Program-made: the position numbers and the translations under genes
NCBI RefSeq assembly: GCF_900143205.1
Contig: NZ_FRDH01000012.1
Location: forward strand, 61,682-125,681
DNA length: 64,000 nucleotides
Source of the DNA: Butyrivibrio hungatei DSM 14810
Lineage (GTDB): Bacteria; Bacillota; Clostridia; Lachnospirales; Lachnospiraceae
Direction: 5' to 3'
The notes under the pieces: generated by a model
The model's database searches: none
What the model was told of the DNA's origin: nothing
Seen by the model: only the letters and a program-made list of their open reading frames with translations
Shown: positions 25,350-32,888 of the stretch, one piece after another
How positions within the stretch are numbered: the stretch's first letter is position 1
Layout of the letters: each line of letters opens with the position of its first letter

Positions 25350-28067
25350 ATGGTAAAAAATAAGACCAAAAGTCTAATTCTTTTTATTCTTTGTTTTTTG
25401 ATTATATTCACTTATTTTCCAATTAATTGTAATGCATCTAGTGCTTATACCAAGAAGGTTCGTGTCGGTTACTATGAAAATGAGGTCTTTGAAGATGGTG
25501 CCTCAGATAATGCTGTTAAAAGTGGCTACGCATATGAATATTATCGTAAACTCTCTGAATATACTGGATGGGAGTATGAATATGTTTATGGCGATTTTTC
25601 AGAAATCTATCAGATGCTCCTTAAGGGTGAAGTTGATTTTGTTGCAGGTCTCGCTTATACATCAGAAAGATCTAACATTATTCTTTTTCCCGAAAAAGCA
25701 ATGGGGTCAGAAAAGTATAGTTTTGTAAAGCATGATTTTGATAAGGATATAACTTTAGATCCTCGTTCTTTTAATGGAAAGACTATTGGTGTCCTTGATA
25801 GTGCTATCTATGATATTCTAAATAATTATATTTCAAACCATAGAATAAACGCCCAAATTATTACTTATACAGATTACAGCACGCTGCTAAATGCCTTTGA
25901 CAAAAAGCAGATTGATATTCTTGCCGCTGAAAATGACGGTATCTATGACAGAAGACATGCAGAGTATCTTTTTTCTTTTGGTGAATCAGATTATTACATT
26001 GGCGTTTGCCCTGGTAAGCCTTATTTGCTAAAAGAATTAAATGACGCCCAGGAGCAGCTCTTTTTTGAGGAACCAAATTACGTTGCAACCATTAGAAATA
26101 AGTATTATCCGGTTACACTTTCGAGTAGAGCCTACAGTAAAGTAGAAAAAGACTGGATTAATTCACATCAGACTATTACAGTAGGTTATCTCAATAATTA
26201 TCTGCCATATAGTTGTACTGATAAGGATGGTCATGTTACCGGTATGATATGTGAGCTTGTACCGGCATTATTTAAAGAGCTGAATATTCCGGATATTGTT
26301 GTCAGATATGTGGGTTATGATTCTTATGAAGAACTAGTCAAAGGCCTTACAAGTGATGAAGTAGATATCGCTTTTCCTGTAGGCGGTGGACTTTATTACT
26401 CAGAAGAAGATGGTATTTACCTTTCAAATCCTCTTGTTTCCTCACTAACCGATCTTATATATAGAGTTGATTTTCTTGGAACGCCTGTATCTGATTTTGC
26501 TGTAAACAAGAACAATAAGATGCAGTATTACTATGTAAAGACACACTTTCCTGAGGCTTCAATTTCTTACTATTCTTCAATTGAAGAGTGTTTGAATGCA
26601 GTGGTTAAAGGCGAAGTTTCATTTACAACTCTTAATGGTATCAGAACCAGCGCCTTCTTAAAAAAGAACGATTACAGGAATTTGTCCTTTAGACAATTAA
26701 GCTTTAGTGATGACAGATGCATTGGTGTCAAGATTGGTAATGAAGGCCTGTTAAAACTTATTAACCGTGGTGTCCATGTTTTAGGAGATGAGTATATCCA
26801 AAATCTTTCTTACAGATATATGGATGCTATGAGCGTTTATACCTTCAAGGATTTTATAAATGATCATTTCTTTGGCGTATTTATCATCATTATTGTTCTT
26901 TTATCTGCAATAATTGCTCTTAGCGTCAGAGACATAAACAGAACCCGCAGAAGGATCAAGGAAAAAGAATCAGAAAAACTTGATATACAAAAAACAAGTT
27001 CCGAGAAAACTAATTTCTTAAGTAATTATAGTGAAAATCTAAGATTTTATATCAATGCTACTGAAGGACTTGTGGATCTCATTAAGCATTCAAACAGTAA
27101 AGAAGAAACTATTGTTTTTGTCGACAGGATCGATATTTGTGCTAAATGTCTTTCTAATATTGTAAATGATGTCCTGGACCTTAGCAGGATTGAAAGCGGT
27201 CAGGTTCTGCTTGAAAATACACCGGTAAACATCTATGAGATCATCAAGGACGTTAGAACTGTTACTTCTGAATCAATGGAAGAAAAGAAGCACATTATCA
27301 GTGTAAACTATCGAAATATAAAGCACCCTGATGTTTTGACAGACAGAATAAGACTTACTCAGGTTCTCATAAATATACTTACAAATGCTATTGAGTATAC
27401 TCCTGCTGAAGGCCTTCTTGTCATGAATGTTGAAGAGATTACATCCTACGATCCTGAGAAAGCAAGATTTATGTTCCAGATAAAAGATAATGGACCAGGA
27501 ATGAGTATGGATATAATCAATTCCATTTTTGACCCATATGCCAAGGAACGTGCAAATTTCAAGAATTTCCATACAATAGGATTTGGACTTGCCATATGCA
27601 AGAAGATAGTTGATATGATGGAAGGAACGATAGATGTCTTTTCTATTGAAGGCAAGGGATCTGAGTTTACTGTCGAAGTTCCACTTCTTATCAACACAGA
27701 ATCTAAAGCTAAATCAAATGAAAACGAAGCAGAAATTGATTCATATAATTTCTCAGGTAAGAGAGTACTTGTATTGGAAGACAGTCTTCCAAATCAGCTC
27801 TTTGCCAGCAAGATCATGAAGAAAGTAGGCTTTGAAATTCAGATAGCACTTGATGAATTTGAGGCCTATGAAAAGATAAAAGCGGCTCATTCTGATTATT
27901 TTGACCTTGTGCTTATGAACAGCGATGTCTATAATAATGGAGATAACGAGCTCAGTAAAAGATTAAAAATGATAGATGATCCTGCAAAGGCAGATACACC
28001 TATTATTCCTTTTACAAATGATACACCTTCTCTTATGAAGAACATTTCAGAGCTGTTAAATACTTGA
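25350..28067 (+). CDS. BvgS-like sensor kinase that has lost its phospho-accepting residues
   Basis: 905 residues. A signal peptide (about 1-29) is followed by two tandem solute-binding (SBP_bac_3) domains (about 35-250 and 265-500), a membrane helix (about 508-530), then a kinase core. In the H box, where FLxxxSHExR is expected, the protein reads FLSNYSENLR (556-565): E562 stands in place of the His. The ATPase domain is well kept (NILTNAIEY, DNGPGM, FGLAICKKI). The C-terminal receiver-like domain keeps an acidic pair (LEDSLP), but the phospho-Asp is N857 (VLMNS). It therefore probably binds ligand and ATP but cannot run a normal phosphorelay. The start at 25350 follows GGAGGGG (25334-25340); the ATG at 25332 lies before that site. 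The rhomboid-like gene follows after 17 bases. Confidence 0.85.
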   Translation: MVKNKTKSLILFILCFLIIFTYFPINCNASSAYTKKVRVGYYENEVFEDGASDNAVKSGYAYEYYRKLSEYTGWEYEYVYGDFSEIYQMLLKGEVDFVAGLAYTSERSNIILFPEKAMGSEKYSFVKHDFDKDITLDPRSFNGKTIGVLDSAIYDILNNYISNHRINAQIITYTDYSTLLNAFDKKQIDILAAENDGIYDRRHAEYLFSFGESDYYIGVCPGKPYLLKELNDAQEQLFFEEPNYVATIRNKYYPVTLSSRAYSKVEKDWINSHQTITVGYLNNYLPYSCTDKDGHVTGMICELVPALFKELNIPDIVVRYVGYDSYEELVKGLTSDEVDIAFPVGGGLYYSEEDGIYLSNPLVSSLTDLIYRVDFLGTPVSDFAVNKNNKMQYYYVKTHFPEASISYYSSIEECLNAVVKGEVSFTTLNGIRTSAFLKKNDYRNLSFRQLSFSDDRCIGVKIGNEGLLKLINRGVHVLGDEYIQNLSYRYMDAMSVYTFKDFINDHFFGVFIIIIVLLSAIIALSVRDINRTRRRIKEKESEKLDIQKTSSEKTNFLSNYSENLRFYINATEGLVDLIKHSNSKEETIVFVDRIDICAKCLSNIVNDVLDLSRIESGQVLLENTPVNIYEIIKDVRTVTSESMEEKKHIISVNYRNIKHPDVLTDRIRLTQVLINILTNAIEYTPAEGLLVMNVEEITSYDPEKARFMFQIKDNGPGMSMDIINSIFDPYAKERANFKNFHTIGFGLAICKKIVDMMEGTIDVFSIEGKGSEFTVEVPLLINTESKAKSNENEAEIDSYNFSGKRVLVLEDSLPNQLFASKIMKKVGFEIQIALDEFEAYEKIKAAHSDYFDLVLMNSDVYNNGDNELSKRLKMIDDPAKADTPIIPFTNDTPSLMKNISELLNT

Positions 28068-28084
28068 AATGAGGTTTTAACTAA

Positions 28085-28963
28085 ATGAACAAATTCCTTA
28101 ATAACCTTGAGAGGAAGATTGGAAAATATGCTATTCCAAATCTTACTATGTATATTATCGGACTATATATAATTGGATATATGATAAGCATAGTAGGAAA
28201 TGGAACAGGATTCTTATCATATTTGACTCTTGATCCAAATCTGGTGTTACATGGTCAGATTTGGAGATTATTTACATGGGTGATCATTCCTATGGGAAGA
28301 TTTAACCTGCTAACTATCATCACTTTACTTTTTTACTACTTCGTTGGTAATACAATGGAGAGGACTCTAGGAACCTTTAGATACAATGTATTTATTTTTG
28401 CAGGTTGTCTTTTTATGATTCTTGCTGCGTTTCTTACATATTTCTTTTATGGACTGCAGCTTGGCTTTGGTACAGAAGCTTTTGCATATGAGTTAAATCT
28501 TGCTTCTTTACTATTTTCTACAACACATATACAGACAATAGTATTTCTTGCTTTTGCAATCTGTTATCCAAATTTACAGGTACTATTGATGTTCATTATT
28601 CCTGTAAAGGTTAAATATCTTGGAATTCTTTATGGCGTGGGAATGGTTATAGAAGTGTTATTTGCTTTATTTGCCCTTGATTATGCTACATTGTTTGCAG
28701 TTCTTTTACAGCTTATCAACCTTCTTTTATTCTATATCTCGCTTGGTAAAGCTCATCATTTAAAGCCTTCTGAAGTTAAGAGAAGAAATGAATTTAAGAA
28801 AAATACTAAGATCGTACCACCAGGAATCACAAGGCATAAATGCGCAGTTTGCGGCAAGACAGAAATTAGCGATCCTAATGCAGAGTTCAGATTCTGTTCA
28901 AAATGTAATGGCAACTATGAATATTGCCAGGATCATTTATTTACACATCAGCATATTAAATAA
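28085..28963 (+). CDS. Rhomboid-like membrane protein (no protease residues) with C-terminal zinc ribbon
   Basis: 292 residues. About six membrane helices (20-230) have the rhomboid superfamily layout: a WR-type pair in the first loop (IWRLFTW) and an ERxxG pattern (MERTLG) after the second helix. The catalytic GxSG and partner His are not visible, so it looks like a pseudo-protease of the Der1/iRhom kind. The cytoplasmic end carries a Cys-rich zinc-ribbon-like motif (CAVCG, CSKC, then CQDHLFTHQH). The function is unknown; such proteins often bind or guide membrane proteins. It lies between the degenerate kinase and the sigma-like gene with gaps of 17 and 12 bases. Confidence 0.7.
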   Translation: MNKFLNNLERKIGKYAIPNLTMYIIGLYIIGYMISIVGNGTGFLSYLTLDPNLVLHGQIWRLFTWVIIPMGRFNLLTIITLLFYYFVGNTMERTLGTFRYNVFIFAGCLFMILAAFLTYFFYGLQLGFGTEAFAYELNLASLLFSTTHIQTIVFLAFAICYPNLQVLLMFIIPVKVKYLGILYGVGMVIEVLFALFALDYATLFAVLLQLINLLLFYISLGKAHHLKPSEVKRRNEFKKNTKIVPPGITRHKCAVCGKTEISDPNAEFRFCSKCNGNYEYCQDHLFTHQHIK

Positions 28964-28975
28964 TTTGGAGCAGTA

Positions 28976-29743
28976 ATGGGAAATATTGATAATAAAGAAA
29001 AAGAATTTGCAGAAATATTAAAGCAGGTCACAAGATTTGCAAGAGAAAATAAGAACGTAATCTCAAGTGAGCAGGTAAAAGAAGCTTTTTCAGAGCTCGA
29101 TTTTGATGATAAGCAGTTCGAGATGGTATTTGAATACCTCAAAAATCACAAGATCTCCGTAGATGGAGAAGCTGTTGATACTGATGAGGGTCTTTCTACA
29201 GAAGAAAAAAATTATCTTCAGGACTATATTGAAAGCCTTGAAGCTCTTCCAAAATACACAGACGGAGAGAAAAAGGCAATCTCTATGTCAGCAATTGCAG
29301 GAGATAAGGATTCACAAAGTAAGCTTATTGAGATGTATCTACCTCTTGTTGTAGATGTTGCTAGAATGTACTCAGATCAAGGTGTTTTTCTTGAGGATCT
29401 TATTGGTGAAGGAAATGTAGCCCTTACAAAAGGTGTAACAATGCTTGATGCAGTAGGAGAGCCCGAAGAAGTAGAAAGCTTTCTTTATAAGCTCATGCTT
29501 GATGCAATGGAGAACATCATTCAGGAAAATCTTGCTGAGGATGCAGGAAGTCAGAAGGTTTTAAAGCTTGTTCAGGAAGTGGCCGACAAGGCTGCAGAGC
29601 TTGCAGAAGACCTTAGAAGAAAAGTTACTGTAGCTGAACTTATGCAGGAAACTGGCTGGGATGAAGACAAAATAAGATCCGCCATTAAATTTAGCGGTGA
29701 TAATATAGAAGATCTTGATAGCGGAGAAAAAAAGAAAAACTGA
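28976..29743 (+). CDS. Sigma-70-like protein without region 4
   Basis: 255 residues. Residues 8-62 resemble sigma region 1.1. Residues about 98-180 resemble region 1.2-2 (LIEMYLPLVVDVARMY, then FLEDLIGEGNVAL, the core-binding helix). The part that melts the -10 element (regions 2.3-2.4, normally rich in aromatic and basic residues) is replaced by an acidic helix. Residues about 190-240 match region 3 (VTVAELMQETGWDEDKI). The chain then ends in an acidic and Lys-rich tail, with no region 4. It may bind RNA polymerase without reading normal promoters. The stop is followed one base later by the next start. Confidence 0.7.
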   Translation: MGNIDNKEKEFAEILKQVTRFARENKNVISSEQVKEAFSELDFDDKQFEMVFEYLKNHKISVDGEAVDTDEGLSTEEKNYLQDYIESLEALPKYTDGEKKAISMSAIAGDKDSQSKLIEMYLPLVVDVARMYSDQGVFLEDLIGEGNVALTKGVTMLDAVGEPEEVESFLYKLMLDAMENIIQENLAEDAGSQKVLKLVQEVADKAAELAEDLRRKVTVAELMQETGWDEDKIRSAIKFSGDNIEDLDSGEKKKN

Positions 29744-29744
29744 C

Positions 29745-30161
29745 ATGAACAATATTGTTAATGAAGACGATTTCAAATACTATATGCAGGATCTTGAAAG
29801 ATATTATTTTGGAGCTCGTTATGATTATAATGAGCTCTTAAATAATGAGATGGTTCCTTTTAAATTTAAGACTATCATTTCAAAATATCTTATCGAAAAG
29901 ATTGATCCATCAACTACAATAGAAAGCCATCTTTATTATTTAGAAAAAGATTCTTTTGATTATAAGGTGTTAAAACAGTTAAAAGCCAGAGTAAGAACAT
30001 CTCTTTATAAAAAAAGAGGAGATAATACTAAAGGATATAGGGAAAAGGTATTTACTATAGAACAACTGGTTAAAATTCCCGGAAATGAAAAAGAAGAGAT
30101 GGGTATAATAGTAAGAGAACTTATTATTGGAAAGCTTTCATTATTTGCTTTTCAGATCTAA
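29745..30161 (+). CDS. Unrecognised 138-residue protein coupled to the sigma-like gene
   Basis: No family recognised. The protein is rich in Tyr, Lys and Glu, is predicted mostly helical, and has no membrane segment or signal peptide. The start at 29745 comes one base after the previous stop (TGACATG), so translation is probably coupled; the ribosome binding site is weak. A TTG at 29715 would be an alternative start inside the previous gene. It is the last gene of the operon that begins at 25350, ahead of two terminators. It might be a partner of the sigma-like protein, from position only. Confidence 0.6.
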   Translation: MNNIVNEDDFKYYMQDLERYYFGARYDYNELLNNEMVPFKFKTIISKYLIEKIDPSTTIESHLYYLEKDSFDYKVLKQLKARVRTSLYKKRGDNTKGYREKVFTIEQLVKIPGNEKEEMGIIVRELIIGKLSLFAFQI

Positions 30162-30168
30162 AAGAAGA

Positions 30169-30209
30169 GTGGATTTGTATGTAAGCATACATCCGCTTGC
30201 CGTTTTTTT
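30169..30209 (+). terminator. Terminator after the 138-residue gene
   Basis: GTGGA, a two-base bulge and TGTATG (30169-30181) pair with CATACA and TCCGC (30186-30196), followed by a run of seven T (30203-30209). Confidence 0.7.
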
Positions 30210-30220
30210 GATACAAAAAA

Positions 30221-30250
30221 ACCACCGATAACTCGGTGGTTTTTATTTTT
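30221..30250. terminator. Bidirectional terminator between convergent genes
   Basis: ACCACCGA (30221-30228) and TCGGTGGT (30233-30240) form a perfect stem with a four-base loop. There is a T run on the right and an A run on the left, so it can stop both the plus-strand operon and the minus-strand rpmB. Confidence 0.9.
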
Positions 30251-30257
30251 AAAATTA

Positions 30258-30443
30258 TCAAGCTCTTTCAACTTTGTTTGATCTAAGGCAGCTTGTGCAA
30301 ACGTGCATTCTCTTTGACTGTCCGTTAACCTTACATGTAACGTTCTGAACGTTAGACTTCCAAACTCTGTTAGATCTTCTATGAGAATGGCTTACGTTGT
30401 TTCCGAAATGAACGCCCTTGCCACAAATATCACATTTAGCCAT
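30258..30443 (-). CDS. rpmB: 50S ribosomal protein L28
   Basis: 61-residue large-subunit protein beginning MAKCDICGKG. CDIC near the start and CTSC near the end give the four-Cys, zinc-binding form of L28. The ribosome binding site AAGGAGGTG lies seven bases upstream on the minus strand. It stands alone, transcribed opposite to its neighbours, with a shared terminator downstream. Confidence 0.97.
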   Translation of the reverse strand: MAKCDICGKGVHFGNNVSHSHRRSNRVWKSNVQNVTCKVNGQSKRMHVCTSCLRSNKVERA

Positions 30444-30568
30444 TTTGACACCTCCTTATAAGCCATGTAATCTAATCAATAGCGATATTATTGAGGATTT
30501 ACATCCGCAACATTGATATATTAGCAGAAACAAAAACGGATTGCAAGCAAAATATACAAAATTTATGG

Positions 30569-30597
30569 TTTATTTTTTTAGAAACTGCTATTATAAT
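30569..30597 (+). promoter_or_regulatory. Candidate promoter of the Asp23 gene
   Basis: A consensus TATAAT (30592-30597) lies 17 bases after a weak TTTATT (30569-30574), about 55 bases before the start codon. The 30444-30651 region also holds the divergent rpmB leader; nothing else was recognised there. Confidence 0.5.
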
Positions 30598-30651
30598 ACT
30601 ATATGTATGCTAAAAAGGTGGTCCTATGGCTACCTGATAAGGAGGACAAAT

Positions 30652-31014
30652 ATGAAGACTTCGGTGGTTAACACTCACATGGGAAATATTTCTATTGATA
30701 ATGAAGTAATTGCCCAGTATGCAGGTGCTGTTGCTATGGAGTGCTTTGGAATTGTCGGAATGGCTAACGTCAACGTTAAGGATGGCCTTGTAAGCCTTCT
30801 TAAGATCGATTCCATGACAAGAGGTATTAATGTATCTCTTGATGACAATAATAAACTGGTTTTAGATTTCCATGTTATAGTTGCTTATGGTGTTAGCATT
30901 TCAGCTGTTTCAGACAACTTGATTGATAACGTCAAATATAAAGTAGAAGAATTTACCGGGCTTGAAATCGAGAAGATCAATATCTACATCGAAGGTGTCC
31001 GCGTGATAGATTGA
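30652..31014 (+). CDS. Asp23/Gls24 family protein
   Basis: 120 residues of the Asp23/Gls24 (YloU) family: an N-terminal NISIDNEVIAQYAGAVAMEC stretch and a C-terminal VNIYIEGVR-like strand. Members act in cell-envelope and stress functions and are regularly found just upstream of fakA, as here. The start at 30652 follows AAGGAGG (30638-30644). The fakA start is 40 bases downstream, so one transcript is likely. Confidence 0.92.
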   Translation: MKTSVVNTHMGNISIDNEVIAQYAGAVAMECFGIVGMANVNVKDGLVSLLKIDSMTRGINVSLDDNNKLVLDFHVIVAYGVSISAVSDNLIDNVKYKVEEFTGLEIEKINIYIEGVRVID

Positions 31015-31053
31015 TAAGTATTCGATTTAGGCAAGTCTAGGAGGAATTTTGTT

Positions 31054-32820
31054 TTGAGTAATAATGTAATTGACGCTAAGATGCTGTCAAAGATGTTTTT
31101 ATCTGGTGCCAAGAATCTTGAGGCCAAGAAGGAATGGATAAATGAGCTTAATGTTTTCCCTGTTCCTGATGGAGATACTGGTACTAACATGACAATGACT
31201 ATCATGTCTGCAGCTAAAGAGGTTTCTGCATTAAATGATAGTGCTAGTATGGAAGCTATCTGTAAAGCAATTTCATCTGGTTCTCTTCGTGGAGCAAGAG
31301 GTAATTCAGGTGTTATTCTTTCACAGCTCCTTAGAGGATTCACTAAGGTTGTTAAGACAAATGATGAAGTTAATGTTCAGATTTTGGCAGAAGCTTTCGA
31401 TAAGGCTGTAGAGACAGCTTACAAGGCTGTTATGAAGCCAAAGGAAGGTACCATCCTTACAGTTGCTAAGGGAGCAAGCGAGAAGGCTCATGAGCTTGCT
31501 GCAGAAGGAACTGAAGATATTGAGTTCTTCTGTGCAGAAGTTATCAAGTATGCAGAAGAGGTTCTTTCAAAGACTCCTGATATGCTTCCTGTTCTTAAGC
31601 AGGCTGGTGTAGTTGATTCAGGCGGACAGGGACTTGTACAGGTATTAAAGGGAGCATTTGATGGTTATCTCGGCAAAGAGATCGACCTTTCAATAAATGA
31701 AGAGTCAGCAACTCCTGTTACAAAGAATGAAGTACAGGAAGAAGCAGATATCAAGTTCGGTTATTGTACTGAGTTCATAGTTCTTTTATCAAAACCTCTT
31801 AATGTTAAGCAGGAAATTGATTTCAAGAACTTCCTTGAGTCAATTGGTGACAGTATCGTAATGGTTGCAGATGATGAGATCTGCAAAGTACACGTACATT
31901 CTAATGATCCTGGTCTTGCTATTCAGAGAGCTCTTATGTATGGCCAGCTTTCTAATATGAAGATTGACAACATGAGAATGGAACACAGAGAGAAGCTCTT
32001 CCATGAGAACAACGATGGTTCATGGGCAGAGATAAAGACAGAGATAAATGGAGCAGCAGAGCTCACACCTACATATCTTCCTGGAGATGATATTCCTCTT
32101 GGAGACAAGGTTGAGATGATAGATGAAACTGCATCCAATGAACCACGTAAAGAAATCGGTTTTGTAACTGTTTGCGCAGGTTCGGGACTTGCTGATATAT
32201 TTAGAGGTCTTGGTGTAGATTATGTTATTGAAGGTGGTCAAACAATGAACCCTAGCACAGCTGATATTCTTGATGCTGTAGCTAAAGTCAATGCTGACAC
32301 TGTTATAGTTCTTCCTAATAACAAGAATATTATTCTTGCAGCTAATCAGGCAGCTATCATGTGTGAAGATGGCGATGAGGACAAGAAGATCGTAGTTGTT
32401 CCTTCCAAGACAGTTCCTCAGGGTATCACAGCTATCATTAACTATGTTCCTGATGTTCCTGTAGAAGATAACGTAGCTGCAATGACAGATGCTATTTCTA
32501 CTGTTAATACTGGTGAAGTTACTTACGCCGTAAGAGATACAGTTATTGATGATGTTCAGATCAGACAGGGCGATTACATGGGAATCGGTGATTCCGGTAT
32601 CCTTTCAGTTGGATCTGGCATCGAAGATGTAGCATTTGAGATGCTTTCTAGGATGATGAATGAAGATCTCGAGCTCATCAGCGTATATTACGGTGAGGAT
32701 GTAGAAGAGAAGGATGCAGAAGCACTTAAAGAACGCATTTCCAAGGAATATCCCGGATGCGACGTTGAGCTTCAGTTTGGTGGTCAGCCAATCTATTATT
32801 ACATTCTTTCAGCAGAGTAA
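31054..32820 (+). CDS. fakA: Fatty acid kinase ATP-binding subunit FakA (DAK2 domain, YloV)
   Basis: Phosphorylates fatty acids held by a FakB (DegV) partner, feeding host or environmental fatty acids into phospholipid. The 588 residues comprise an N-terminal DAK2/DhaL domain with the Mg-ATP motif VPDGDTGTNM and SLRGARGNSG, a middle domain, and a C-terminal domain (from about 365) that binds FakB. The start is TTG, nine bases after AGGAGG (31039-31044). A matching FakB lies at 35030, separated by recG, so the pair is probably functional together. A terminator follows the gene. Confidence 0.93.
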   Translation: MSNNVIDAKMLSKMFLSGAKNLEAKKEWINELNVFPVPDGDTGTNMTMTIMSAAKEVSALNDSASMEAICKAISSGSLRGARGNSGVILSQLLRGFTKVVKTNDEVNVQILAEAFDKAVETAYKAVMKPKEGTILTVAKGASEKAHELAAEGTEDIEFFCAEVIKYAEEVLSKTPDMLPVLKQAGVVDSGGQGLVQVLKGAFDGYLGKEIDLSINEESATPVTKNEVQEEADIKFGYCTEFIVLLSKPLNVKQEIDFKNFLESIGDSIVMVADDEICKVHVHSNDPGLAIQRALMYGQLSNMKIDNMRMEHREKLFHENNDGSWAEIKTEINGAAELTPTYLPGDDIPLGDKVEMIDETASNEPRKEIGFVTVCAGSGLADIFRGLGVDYVIEGGQTMNPSTADILDAVAKVNADTVIVLPNNKNIILAANQAAIMCEDGDEDKKIVVVPSKTVPQGITAIINYVPDVPVEDNVAAMTDAISTVNTGEVTYAVRDTVIDDVQIRQGDYMGIGDSGILSVGSGIEDVAFEMLSRMMNEDLELISVYYGEDVEEKDAEALKERISKEYPGCDVELQFGGQPIYYYILSAE

Positions 32821-32836
32821 TTATTTAGAAATATTC

Positions 32837-32866
32837 AGCCAGGCTTTTTTGCCTGGCTTTATTTCT
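32837..32866 (+). terminator. Terminator after fakA
   Basis: AGCCAGGC (32837-32844) and GCCTGGCT (32851-32858) form a perfect stem around a T6 loop, followed by a T-rich tail. Confidence 0.88.
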
Positions 32867-32888
32867 ATATAGAATTATGAGGTGTGAT

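Noticed and set aside
25332..25350. Upstream ATG at 25332 for the degenerate kinase
   Set aside because: The strong GGAGGGG site lies after it and points to the ATG at 25350, which is also followed by a better signal peptide.
25350..28067. Degenerate kinase as a pseudogene
   Set aside because: The frame is intact over 905 residues, ATP-binding motifs are kept, and it heads an operon with good signals, so selective loss of phospho-sites is more likely than decay.
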